Positions 8,837-16,527 of a stretch of DNA of 64,000 bases are shown here, piece by piece; position 1 is the first letter of the stretch; each line of letters begins with the position of its first letter. The notes under the pieces are model-generated. The model had not been told where the DNA came from. It did not search any database and saw only the letters and a list, made by a program, of their open reading frames with translations. Made by a program: the position numbers and the translations under genes. Source of the stretch: Streptomyces himalayensis subsp. himalayensis (GTDB lineage Bacteria > Actinomycetota > Actinomycetes > Streptomycetales > Streptomycetaceae); contig NZ_JACEHE010000031.1 in the NCBI RefSeq assembly GCF_013778455.1, positions 20,137 to 84,136 of the forward strand, written 5' to 3'.

Positions 8837-9736
8837 ATGGGCGCTATCAAGATGCATGCCGACGAGATCCAAACCAACGTCGCTCTCGTACGTCGCCTGC
8901 TCGCGGGACAGTTCCCGCAGTGGGCCGATCTGACGATCGAGCCGGTCGCGTCGTACGGGACCGACCACGACATCTACCGACTCGGTGACCACCTGTCTGT
9001 GCGGCTGCCCCGCATCGGATGGGCCACCGAGCAGGCGGCGAGGGAGGCGGAGTGGCTGCCGAGGCTCGCACCGCACCTGCCGCTCGCCCTTCCGGTGCAG
9101 CTGGCGCAGGGGCGCCCGGCGGAGGGCTATCCCTTCGACTGGTCGGTGTACGAGTGGCTGCCCGGCGAGAACGCGAACGGCACGATCGACGACCTGGACC
9201 GGGCGGCGGTTGATCTGGCGGCCTTCGTGAAGGCGCTGCACCGGGTCGACACGACGGGAGCCCCTCCGCGCCCTCCCCGCGGCCGGGGCGGACCACTCGC
9301 GGAACACGACGAGTCGGTACGCAGGTCGATCGAACAGCTCGGAAACCGAATCGACGGCGCGGCCGCCCTCCGCTCCTGGGAGGAGTCGCTGGACGCCCCG
9401 ACATGGGACGGCGAGGAGACGTGGCTGCACGGCGACCTGCTGCCCGGCAACCTGCTCGTCGTCGGCGGTCGCCTGTCCGCGGTGATCGACTTCGGCACCC
9501 TCAACGTGGGCGACCCCGCATGCGATCTGCTGCCCGCGTGGAACGTCTTCACAGGAGCCAGCCGCACGCGGTACCGGTCCGAACTCGCCGTCGACGACGC
9601 GTCCTGGCTACGCGGCCGCGGCTGGGCCCTCTTCCAGGCCGTGGTGGCACTGCCGTACTACTGGGACACGAACCCCGGGATGATCCGCCAGGCGTCGCAC
9701 GCGCTGGCCGAGGTTCTCGCCGACGGTTCGCCGTGA
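8837..9736 (+). CDS. Aminoglycoside phosphotransferase-family kinase (APH/Mph-like)
   Basis: A 299-residue phosphotransferase of the APH superfamily. It has the Brenner motif 'WLHGDLLPGNLLV' (catalytic Asp) followed by 'AVIDFGTLNVGDPACDL' (metal-binding DFG-like Asp), and the N-lobe motif 'SYGTDHDIYRLG'. Streptomyces chromosomes carry many such genes, mostly of unknown substrate; resistance should not be assumed. The start may be the ATG at 8837 or 8852; conserved sequence begins at about 'IQTNVALVRRLL'. It stands alone, divergent from the transglutaminase-like gene. Confidence 0.85.
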   Translation: MGAIKMHADEIQTNVALVRRLLAGQFPQWADLTIEPVASYGTDHDIYRLGDHLSVRLPRIGWATEQAAREAEWLPRLAPHLPLALPVQLAQGRPAEGYPFDWSVYEWLPGENANGTIDDLDRAAVDLAAFVKALHRVDTTGAPPRPPRGRGGPLAEHDESVRRSIEQLGNRIDGAAALRSWEESLDAPTWDGEETWLHGDLLPGNLLVVGGRLSAVIDFGTLNVGDPACDLLPAWNVFTGASRTRYRSELAVDDASWLRGRGWALFQAVVALPYYWDTNPGMIRQASHALAEVLADGSP

Positions 9737-9749
9737 GGAACGGCGATGA

Positions 9750-9959
9750 TCACGCAGGGCGTGTGTTGCTGAGCCTGCCCGACTTTATGCCGAGGATGAG
9801 GTGGGCGAGCGGGGCGGGGGTGGTGGTGAGGCGGGTGGCGGGGGTGTCGCTTTCGCGGAGGTGGATCAACTGGGCACGGAATGCGGCCAGTTCGATGCAG
9901 TCATTGCCTTCACCTCCGCCGGAGAAGGACGACTTCTGCCACTCCGCGGGGGTGGTCAT
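9750..9959 (-). CDS. DUF397 domain protein
   Basis: A 69-residue protein beginning 'TTPAEWQKSSFSGGGEGNDCIEL', the classic DUF397 N-terminus, with 'HLRESDTPATRLTTTPAPLAHLILGIKSG' following. These small actinobacterial proteins normally sit beside an XRE-type regulator and an anti-sigma-like HATPase. Here the XRE gene is absent and the HATPase part survives only inside the fused reading frame at 9801-11039, which overlaps this gene on the other strand. Start ATG at 9959. Confidence 0.85.
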   Translation of the reverse strand: MTTPAEWQKSSFSGGGEGNDCIELAAFRAQLIHLRESDTPATRLTTTPAPLAHLILGIKSGRLSNTRPA

Positions 9960-11039
9960 GGCTTCCCTCACAACCTGATCCTCACCGCCCACGGGCTGAT
10001 CCGGCTCACCGACGTGGCCGAGCTGCTGGCGACGGAACTGGTCTCCAACGCCGTACGGCACACGAAGGGCCCCGCGGCTCTACGCCTGTGCTGGCGGGAC
10101 GGAGTCCTGCGTATCGGTACGTGGGATGCCGACCCCAAACCACCTTCGCCCGTGCCGGAGCCGGCGCACGGCGTCGACGCGGAGACGGGCCGCGGCCTCG
10201 AACTCGTCCGAGCTTGCGCCGACGACTGGGGCTGGCATCCGCTCGCCCAGGGCGGCGACCGGGGCAAGTACGTGTGGTGTGACCTCGGTGCGGCGTGGCG
10301 CGTTGATCCCGTCTGGGTGGACACCGACGAGGGCAGCTTTCTGCTGGTGCTGGAGGCGCAGGGCAAGAAGGACGAGGCCAAACGGGGTAGCTGGGCCTAC
10401 TACCTCAGCTACCTCTACGCGAAGTACCGCTGTGAACCGGTGCTGATCGTCATGTCTCAGAGCAGCTCTACCGCCCGTTGGGCCGCCCGGCCCATCCGGC
10501 TCGGCTTGCCGGGCTGGACCTCGCTGATGGTGCGGCCGCTGGTCCTCGGGCCGGACAACGTGCCGGTGATCACGGACGAGAAGGAGGTAGCGCAGGATGT
10601 CTCACTCGCGGTGTTCTCGGCGATTACGCATGGTAGAGGGCCGGGTGTCGCTGCGATACTGAGACCACTTGCGGTGGCTCTGGAGACCGTTGACCCCGAC
10701 AGCGCGGCGGTATTTGCGCAGTTGGTCGAGTCAGGCCTGGTGGATGACCAGGCGAAGAAGATCTGGAGGGAGCTGATGATGCCGGTGAACTACTTCTTCC
10801 GTCACCCGGTCGCCGAGAAGGTCCGGGAAGAGGGCATTGAACTCGGTGTGGAAAAGGGCGTGGAGAAGGAGCGCGCGTCGATGGTCCTCAGGATCCTTGA
10901 CTGGCGTGGCATTGAAGTGCCCGAATCCGTCCGTGAGCGGGTGACCGCCTGCACCGATCTGGACCGTCTCGACGCCTGGGCGCAGCGGGCCGTCCACGCG
11001 ACTTCCGCGACGGAGCTGTTCGATGGCGACGGAGCCTGA
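9801..11039 (+). CDS. Fused reading frame: truncated HATPase plus Rpn/PD-(D/E)XK-like protein
   Basis: One uninterrupted frame joins two proteins that are normally separate. Residues ~72-165 match an anti-sigma-like HATPase ('ELLATELVSNAVRHTKGP', 'GRGLELVRACADDWGWHPL', 'GKYVWCDLGAA'), where homologs usually stop. Residues ~166-412 match the C-terminal two-thirds of a streptomycete Rpn-like/PD-(D/E)XK family protein ('VEAQ/LEAQGKKDEAKRGSWAYYLSYLYAKYRC', 'MVRPLVLGPDNVPVITD', 'NYFFRHPVAEKVREEG', 'CTDLDRLDAWAQRAV'). The Rpn partner's first ~75 residues and the HATPase N-terminus are missing. A GTG at 9801 is nominal; the first ~70 residues are antisense to the DUF397 gene and look non-coding; a GTG at 10014 is an alternative. 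It may be an expressed fusion or a deletion scar. Confidence 0.6.
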   Translation: MGERGGGGGEAGGGGVAFAEVDQLGTECGQFDAVIAFTSAGEGRLLPLRGGGHGFPHNLILTAHGLIRLTDVAELLATELVSNAVRHTKGPAALRLCWRDGVLRIGTWDADPKPPSPVPEPAHGVDAETGRGLELVRACADDWGWHPLAQGGDRGKYVWCDLGAAWRVDPVWVDTDEGSFLLVLEAQGKKDEAKRGSWAYYLSYLYAKYRCEPVLIVMSQSSSTARWAARPIRLGLPGWTSLMVRPLVLGPDNVPVITDEKEVAQDVSLAVFSAITHGRGPGVAAILRPLAVALETVDPDSAAVFAQLVESGLVDDQAKKIWRELMMPVNYFFRHPVAEKVREEGIELGVEKGVEKERASMVLRILDWRGIEVPESVRERVTACTDLDRLDAWAQRAVHATSATELFDGDGA

Positions 11040-11113
11040 CAAGTAGGGCGGCCGCCGCGAGCGCGACCGGACTCCATGGACGCTGCCCCGCACTCCGACT
11101 CGCCAGTCGATAC

Positions 11114-11153
11114 ACTTCCCGAAAGTAGTTTTGCAAAAATTCTTTTGGGAAGT
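11114..11153. promoter_or_regulatory. 40-bp palindromic operator candidate
   Basis: Outer arms at 11114-11125 and 11142-11153 are inverted repeats with 11 of 12 positions matching. A perfect inner palindrome TTTTGCAAAA at 11129-11138 shares exactly the same centre (11133.5). The site is unusually AT-rich for this genome and lies 25 bp before the ATG of the ArsR-type regulator at 11179, so it probably contains the promoter and the autoregulatory operator of the regulator/MFS operon. Confidence 0.7.
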
Positions 11154-11178
11154 GCCCAGTTGGCTCTACGCTCCGCTC

Positions 11179-11829
11179 ATGGTCAGCGAAGAGCACAAGC
11201 GCGTACTCGATCCTGAGCGGGACGCGGCAGCCCTGAAGGCTCTCACTCACCCCTTGCGTATCCGGCTGCTCGGACTCCTGCGACAGGACGGCCCAGCCAC
11301 CGCGAGTGAACTCGCAGTCAGGACCGGGGAGTCATCCGGTTCCACCAGTTATCACCTACGGGTTCTGGCGAAGTACGCGTTCGTCGCCGAGGCCGAACAC
11401 CGTGACGGCCGGGAACGTCGCTGGCAGGCAGTGCACTCCTTGACTGCATGGGGCAACACGGCCATGGAAGCCTCCCCCGACAGTCGCGCCTTCGTCGGCT
11501 TCGCGCGCAGGCGCCAGATCGAGCACCTGGAGGCGTCTCTTGCCCGGCACCAAGAGGACATCGCGCACGGGCGGCTGGGCCAGGAGTGGGTGGAGCCGTC
11601 CGGGATCAGCGACCTGATGCCGAGCCTCACCCCGGAGTCGCTCACCGAACTCTGGGAGGCCTTCGAGCGGAAGTTGGAGGAACTGACGGCCCGTGATGCG
11701 CGAAATCCCCGTGCCGCGCTGGTCGTGCTGCTCACCGCTGGGTTGCCCCTCGCACCGCGTGACTTATACGCGGAACCAGAGCCGGACGACTCCGCCCCCA
11801 GGAAGGCAGACGCCGAGGGCGCATCGTGA
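11179..11829 (+). CDS. ArsR-type winged-helix regulator (HTH_20) with a TTA codon
   Basis: A 216-residue regulator. The winged helix covers residues ~13-100: 'AALKALTHPLRIRLLGLLRQDGPATASELAVRTGESSGSTSYHLRVLAKYAFV', then a C-terminal helical part 'RQIEHLEASLARHQEDIAHG' typical of HTH_20 regulators paired with exporters. ATG at 11179 is chosen because the family starts near 'LDPERDAAALKALTHP'; a TTG at 11131 would start inside the palindrome. Codon 196 (11764-11766) is TTA, rare in Streptomyces and decoded by the developmentally regulated bldA tRNA. It overlaps the MFS gene by 4 nt (GTGA). Confidence 0.88.
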   Translation: MVSEEHKRVLDPERDAAALKALTHPLRIRLLGLLRQDGPATASELAVRTGESSGSTSYHLRVLAKYAFVAEAEHRDGRERRWQAVHSLTAWGNTAMEASPDSRAFVGFARRRQIEHLEASLARHQEDIAHGRLGQEWVEPSGISDLMPSLTPESLTELWEAFERKLEELTARDARNPRAALVVLLTAGLPLAPRDLYAEPEPDDSAPRKADAEGAS

Positions 11830-13154
11830 CCCAGCCGTTGGACATACGCACCACACGCCGCCGCTACGTGACGGTCTGCGCGCTCTTCTGGCTTCCGGTG
11901 GGTCTGGGCATCGCTCCGCTGATCCTGCTGTTCACCGAGCGTGGGATGCCCCTTGCCGCCGTCGCCGGGTTCTTCGCCGCGCACTCTCTGACCGCCGCAG
12001 CGCTGGAACTGCCCACCGGAGGACTGTCCGACGTCCTCGGACGCCGTACCGTCCTCGCGGCTGCCGGCCTGATGAACCTGACCGCCCTCACTCTCCTGGG
12101 ACTGGGGACCACGCCCTGGGTGCTCACCCTCGGCATGATCCTCATGGGTGCGGGCCGTGCACTGTCCAGCGGACCTGCCGAAGCCTGGTACGTCGACACC
12201 GTCCAGGCGCACTCCGGCCCCGACGCCGAACTGCGTACCGGACTTGCCCGCGGCAGCGCCGCGACGTCCACCGCGCTCGCGATCGGCACCCTGCTGGGCG
12301 GCGCTGTTCCCTGGCTGCTCGGACTGGGTCCCGACATCGGCGCCCGACTGAGCGAAGCCACCTCTGGGCTGGCGCTGCCCCTTTCCGTGCCGATTCTGCT
12401 GGGCGCAGTGGTGGAGATCGTCTTCGTGTCGTACGTCCTGGCCGCGCTGCGCGAGCCGCCCCGGCCGAGAGTGACGCTGCGCGACGTACTGCGAGGCATC
12501 CCGGCCACCATTGCGGGCGGACTGCGGCTGGGCGGACGTGACGTGCTGGTCCGGCGGGTGCTCCTCACCGCGGGGGCAGTCGGCAGCGCGCTGGCCGCGA
12601 TCGAACTGTTCACGCCGGGCCGTGCGGCAGCTCTCACGGGCGCTCCGGAGTCGGGCGCGGTCCTCTACGCCTCGCTCGCGTGCGCCGGCTTCGTCTGCTC
12701 GGCCATCGGGAGCCACCTCGGACCGCTCACCGCCCGGCTCGCAGGGAGCGGCGAGCGTGCGGTCCTGGTGAGCCTCGGCGCCGGCGCGAGCGGCCTGCTT
12801 CTCCTCGGCGCCACCGCTACCTCCACGGGCGGGTTGCCCTTGGTCGTCGCGGCTATCGGCTACGGCCTCGTCTACCTCGGGCTGGGCGCGGCGGGACCGA
12901 GCGAGAAGGACCTCCTGCACCGCCGGGTCGCATCTTCTGGCCGCGCCACCGTGCTGTCCGTCCAGTCCCTCGCCCTGCAACTGGCGGGCGCTCTGACCGG
13001 TTTGGCGGTCGCTGCCCTGCCGCCGGGCCCGTTGCCCTGGCTGGTGAGCGCTGCCGTGCTGCTGGCAGGAGCCCTTCTGTGGACTCGACGCGGCGAGCGC
13101 ACACCTCCGACCGTCGCGGCAGCGCGCCAGCCGCACGACGTGTCGTCATGCTGA
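11826..13154 (+). CDS. MFS transporter
   Basis: A 442-residue major facilitator with about 12 hydrophobic helices. The loop 2-3 motif appears as 'LPTGGLSDVLGRRTVLAAAG', and 'ALSSGPAEAWYVDTV' in the TM4-5 region resembles drug/MFS exporters that sit under HTH_20 regulators. The GTG start overlaps the regulator stop, so expression is coupled to it. The substrate is unknown; repression by the upstream ArsR-type protein through the palindrome at 11114-11153 is the likely control. Confidence 0.88.
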   Translation: MTQPLDIRTTRRRYVTVCALFWLPVGLGIAPLILLFTERGMPLAAVAGFFAAHSLTAAALELPTGGLSDVLGRRTVLAAAGLMNLTALTLLGLGTTPWVLTLGMILMGAGRALSSGPAEAWYVDTVQAHSGPDAELRTGLARGSAATSTALAIGTLLGGAVPWLLGLGPDIGARLSEATSGLALPLSVPILLGAVVEIVFVSYVLAALREPPRPRVTLRDVLRGIPATIAGGLRLGGRDVLVRRVLLTAGAVGSALAAIELFTPGRAAALTGAPESGAVLYASLACAGFVCSAIGSHLGPLTARLAGSGERAVLVSLGAGASGLLLLGATATSTGGLPLVVAAIGYGLVYLGLGAAGPSEKDLLHRRVASSGRATVLSVQSLALQLAGALTGLAVAALPPGPLPWLVSAAVLLAGALLWTRRGERTPPTVAAARQPHDVSSC

Positions 13155-13326
13155 CCGGCGATGCCGCTCGTGCCTGAGACGGCCCGGGACGAGGACGGGC
13201 GCTACACGTTCGTGGTCTCCACGCCGGAGGACCGTCACGCCGACGCGACCGCCGACCGTGTGCCGTGCCGCCCGTCCGTTATGCGCTCGTCAGGACGAGG
13301 CAGCCGTCTGTTCAGGGCGGCCCGGA

Positions 13327-13899
13327 TCAGGCGGCCAGACGGAGCAGGGTCTCCTGGAAGGTGACGGCGTCCTTGGGGGGGCGGTTGTGGGGGAGCTTCG
13401 CCAGGACGGCGGCCATGCCGCAGGTGTTGGTCACGCCGGAGAAGACCAGTCCTGCGCCGATGGCCCCGGACAGCCAGTGCGCGGGCGACCAGGCCAGTCC
13501 GGCCAGGAAGCCGACGACAACCAGGGAGCCGGCGGCCAGCCGCACCTGGCGGTCCATGGGCCAGGTGGTGCGGGCCCCGGCCGGACGTTCGACGGCGTGT
13601 CCGGCCGCCGCCCAGGCGCTGGTGCCTCCCTCCAGGGTGGCCGCCTCGATGCCCAGCTGGGCCAACTGAGCACAGGCCGTGGCCGAGCGAGCCCCGGAGG
13701 CGCACACGACCAGCAGTGGCGCGCGCGAGGCAGCGATCTTCAGGGCGTCGGCGGCCTCCTCCAGGCGGTCCAGGGGGATGTTGTGGGCGCCCGGCAGGTG
13801 GCCGGAGGCGTACTCACCCGGAGAGCGCACGTCGACGATGGCGAACTCGCCGAAGCGTGCGGTGGCCTGGCCCGGAGTGAGGGCGGTGTGGGTGGTCAC
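13327..13899 (-). CDS. Rhodanese domain protein with YgaP-like membrane tail
   Basis: A 190-residue protein. Residues ~5-105 form a single rhodanese domain ('ARFGEFAIVDVRSPGEYASGHLPGAHNIPL', active-site loop 'VVCASGARSATAC' with the sulfane-carrying Cys). Residues ~120-175 form a DUF2892/YgaP-like membrane hairpin ('RLAAGSLVVVGFLAGLAW', 'AIGAGLVFSGVTNTCGMAAVLAKLPHN'). It would move sulfane sulfur at the membrane. GTG at 13899 is preferred because a GTG at 13935 would place the start in the operator region. It is divergent from the CstR-like repressor with a shared palindromic operator. Confidence 0.88.
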   Translation of the reverse strand: MTTHTALTPGQATARFGEFAIVDVRSPGEYASGHLPGAHNIPLDRLEEAADALKIAASRAPLLVVCASGARSATACAQLAQLGIEAATLEGGTSAWAAAGHAVERPAGARTTWPMDRQVRLAAGSLVVVGFLAGLAWSPAHWLSGAIGAGLVFSGVTNTCGMAAVLAKLPHNRPPKDAVTFQETLLRLAA

Positions 13900-13941
13900 G
13901 AAACAATCGCCTTTCGATGGTTGGGTAGTCTCCACGGTAAA

Positions 13942-13968
13942 ATACCCGCTGGGGTATATCGGGGGTAT
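13942..13968. promoter_or_regulatory. CsoR/CstR-type operator
   Basis: ATACCCGCTGGGGTAT at 13942-13957 is a near-perfect inverted repeat, followed by a further half site GGGGGTAT at 13961-13968. G-tract palindromes flanked by AT are the known operator type of DUF156 (CsoR/RcnR/CstR) repressors. The site lies between the divergent rhodanese and CstR-like genes and could control both. Confidence 0.8.
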
Positions 13969-13982
13969 GTGGAGGAGGGTCT

Positions 13983-14261
13983 GTGCAACTCGACATGACG
14001 GCCGACGAGCTGAGGTCGGCGCTGAACCGGCTGCGGCGGGCGCAGGGACAGATCGCGGGGATCATCCGGATGATCGAGGAGGGCCGGGACTGCGAGGAGG
14101 TCATCACTCAGCTGGCCGCCGTGTCTCGTGCCCTGGACCGGGCCGGGTTCTCGATCATCGCGACGGGGCTGCAGCAGTGCATGAGCGGCGAGAGCCCCGC
14201 GGAGCAGGACTCCGCACAGATGCGGGCCCGGCTGGAGAAGCTCTTCTTGTCACTGGCCTGA
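13983..14261 (+). CDS. CsoR-family (DUF156) repressor, CstR-like
   Basis: A 92-residue all-helical repressor ('LRSALNRLRRAQGQIAGIIRMIEEGRDCEEVITQLAAVSRAL'). Cys37 and Cys66 are 29 residues apart, as in the persulfide sensor CstR. The position that is the copper-ligand His in CsoR (25 residues after the first Cys) is Gly62 here, so copper sensing is unlikely and sulfide/persulfide sensing is favoured. The neighbouring rhodanese gene supports this. GTG start at 13983 follows 'GGAGGAGG'. It probably represses itself and the rhodanese gene through the palindrome just upstream. Confidence 0.88.
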   Translation: MQLDMTADELRSALNRLRRAQGQIAGIIRMIEEGRDCEEVITQLAAVSRALDRAGFSIIATGLQQCMSGESPAEQDSAQMRARLEKLFLSLA

Positions 14262-14313
14262 GCCCTGCCATATGCCCTGACCGCCTGACGGGCCCTTCCG
14301 GGGACACGAAAAA

Positions 14314-14335
14314 GGCGGGGTCCGAAAACCCCGCC
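14314..14335 (+). terminator. GC-rich hairpin after the CstR-like gene
   Basis: Perfect 7-bp stem, GGCGGGG at 14314-14320 with CCCCGCC at 14329-14335, loop of 8 nt. A related hairpin occurs at 18771-18794 just outside the other att repeat, so this sequence is part of the similarity flanking the two repeats. Confidence 0.7.
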
Positions 14336-14357
14336 CACGCACCATGAAAACCCCAGG

Positions 14358-14433
14358 TCAGGGCCACACCAGGCAATACGGCTGATGCCCCGCCTCATGC
14401 AACCGATGGCTGAAGTCCTGCCACTCGTGCAGC
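14358..14433. repeat. Left attachment-site repeat (attL)
   Basis: A 76-bp segment identical to 18815-18890. On the minus strand it encodes the last 24 or so residues (ending 'HQPYCLVWP' and stop) of the protein encoded intact at 18815-19246, so this copy is the displaced 3' end of the target gene. Identity ends abruptly on both sides (14357 differs from 18814, 14434 from 18891). Confidence 0.92.
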
Positions 14434-14482
14434 GAATGGGGGCAGGAGGGCGCTGACCTGGGGTTCCGCAAGGGAATGTGAG

Positions 14483-15428
14483 TTGACCTGGGAAAACTCC
14501 TCTCGGCAGTTCTCGCTGTGCCTGGCCATCGAGGAGCCGGAGCTGTTCCAGCACCCACCTCAGGCGCGGACGTTCGCGAAGGTGCTCCGCGAGCTGGTCA
14601 GCACCTCTCCGCAGGGCCGTACGCAGGTCATGTACGCCACTCATAACCCCGTCTTCATCGATCCGAAGGGTTACCACCAAGTTCGACGCCTTGGCCGCGC
14701 TGCTGGCGAGGACCACCCCGTCACTGAGGTGTGGCAGGCCACGGAGGGGGATCTGTGCAGGACCCTCGACGGGCTGGTCGACAAGAAGGTGATCAGGAGC
14801 AGGACCGAGGGGACGCTGGGAGGTGCCCCTGGCAGAGGGCTTCTTCGCCCATGCCGTGGTGCTGGTCGAGGGACGCGGGGACGAGGGAGTGATCACCGGT
14901 TGCGCGGACCGGTCGGGGATCAACCTGGGCGCGGAGGGCATCAGCGTCATCGAGGTCCACGGCAAGGACAACCTCATGATTTCCGACGCGCTCTTCAGCG
15001 CCTTGGGCGTGCCCTGCTACGTCGTATTCGACGGTGACGCCGACATGGAGGAGCGTAAGCGGGAATCGGTGCGCCACCTCATCCCTCAGCAGCGCCAAGA
15101 GAAGGAGCAGGAGTTCGAGCGCCAGGCACGCAACAACCGGACCAAGAACGCGAACCTTCTCCAGTACCTGGGCGCGACACCGACTCCCCGGCCTACCGAC
15201 GACTCGACCGGCCGTTACACCGTCTTCGAGGACACCCTGGAGACCTATCTCGCCCAGCACTGGCCAGCCTGGGACGAGCGCAGGCAGGACCTCGTCCGGT
15301 CCGGTGAGGGCCTTGGCGGGAAGAATGCGGCGACATACCTGGAGACAACCGGGACGGTCGCGACGGAGCCTCCGTTCCTGTTGCACGCCTTGATGGAGAA
15401 CATCCGCTCGCTGGCTGGGCGCTGGTAG
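14483..15428 (+). pseudogene. OLD-family ATP-dependent endonuclease remnant (TOPRIM), frameshifted
   Basis: The first part reads 'LAIEEPELFQHPPQARTFAKVL...QVMYATHNPVFID', the Walker B and switch regions of an OLD/GajA-like ABC-type ATPase; everything before Walker B is missing. The second part, in another frame from about 14823, reads 'LAEGFFAHAVVLVEGRGDEGVI' and 'VVFDGDAD', the TOPRIM nuclease motifs, and continues to a stop at 15428. The frame changes between about 14800 and 14823, so one base was gained (or two lost). The 5' truncation abuts the left att repeat. Related intact proteins act in phage defence; this copy is probably non-functional. Confidence 0.8.
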
Positions 15429-15469
15429 CTGGGCGGCGCCTCATCGTAGGCGTTCCTAGATGTTGCGGG

Positions 15470-16435
15470 TCAGGACGTTGGTGACGGCGCATAGTGGTGG
15501 GCGAGGTCGGTGGCGAGGTCGCGGAGGTGAGCCCTGGCTTCGGCGGGGCCGTGCACAGTGATGGTGCTCCCGAACGGCAGTAGTGTTCGCACGTCCTCCA
15601 GGTGCAGGAAGCGGATCCTCACCCTGTGGCCGGTGGTGGATTCCTCATGGTCGTCCTGGACGAGTCGTTGGCCGAGGATCCGTCGCGCTCGCTCGATCTG
15701 GGTCTGGTCGATGGTGGCGCTGACCTCTATCGCATGGTTGTGTTCCCACTGGTCAACGAGCGCTGCAGCGACGGTGGCCAGGGTCTGGTTCTCGCGGATC
15801 CGTCGTGGCTGGTCGACTTCTTTCCACGTGGTGATCCGTTCGAGTCGGTACATCCGTGGCAGTCGGGCACAGTCGGCGACGAGGTACCAGATGCCGGCCT
15901 TGGCGAACAGCCCGTAGGGATCCACGACCAGGTCGCTTGGGCATGATTCGCGTGGGCTGTCGTACTCGATCCGTAGCCGGCGACCGCGCCGCACCGGGCC
16001 GATCAGCGAAGCCGGGGTCGTGCCGGAAGCACGGGCCTGGAGCCAGGGACGGCTGTCCACGTGCACTACGTCCGTGAGCGGCAGGAGCTCATCAACTCGA
16101 CGTGGCTGGGCAGCGGCGATCTTGGAGAGCGCGCGCCGGCTTTCGACCGATGCGTCGAGCTCCGCACGTTGCTTCTCGTCCAGCCCGGCGAGCGAGAGAT
16201 GATCACGCTCGCCCGGCGTGAGTCGCGTGAGGTCGAGCCCGGACCCGGGCAGCATGGTCACGCCTCCGAGGCGGCCCCGTTGCGCGGTCACCGGCAGACC
16301 GGCCTCGCGGAGCCAGTTCAGGTCCCGGGTGACGGTTCGAAGGGACACCCCGAGCGCCGAGGCGAGTTCCTGTGTGGTCACGGCATTCCTCGATGCCAGG
16401 AGCAGCATCAGGGAGAAGAAGCGGTCTGGGGTCAC
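15470..16435 (-). CDS. WYL-domain transcriptional regulator (YafY-like)
   Basis: A 321-residue regulator with an N-terminal helix-turn-helix ('TPDRFFSLMLLLASRNAVTTQELASALGVSLRTVTRDLNWL'), a linker, a WYL domain ('RGRRLRIEYDSP...VVDPYGLFAKAGIWYLVADC') and a C-terminal WCX-type extension. It is divergent from the VOC gene starting at 16528 with a 92-bp gap, a common regulator/target pair in Streptomyces. Ligand unknown. It lies within the integrated element and looks intact. Confidence 0.9.
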   Translation of the reverse strand: MTPDRFFSLMLLLASRNAVTTQELASALGVSLRTVTRDLNWLREAGLPVTAQRGRLGGVTMLPGSGLDLTRLTPGERDHLSLAGLDEKQRAELDASVESRRALSKIAAAQPRRVDELLPLTDVVHVDSRPWLQARASGTTPASLIGPVRRGRRLRIEYDSPRESCPSDLVVDPYGLFAKAGIWYLVADCARLPRMYRLERITTWKEVDQPRRIRENQTLATVAAALVDQWEHNHAIEVSATIDQTQIERARRILGQRLVQDDHEESTTGHRVRIRFLHLEDVRTLLPFGSTITVHGPAEARAHLRDLATDLAHHYAPSPTS

Positions 16436-16527
16436 GCGCCAAGTTTTTCAAGAATTGCGACATGATGCGGCGCATATCCTGGTCAGGCTGGCGGATGCGT
16501 ACCCACGACCTGCGAGAAGGAAGAACC

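Noticed and set aside
8837..9736. Antibiotic resistance call for the APH-family kinase
   Set aside because: The family is large in Streptomyces and mostly of unknown substrate; sequence alone does not support a resistance function.
13161..13364. 67-codon plus-strand frame between the MFS gene and the rhodanese gene
   Set aside because: It overlaps the rhodanese 3' end antisense, becomes Arg/Gly-rich and shows no family pattern; likely chance.
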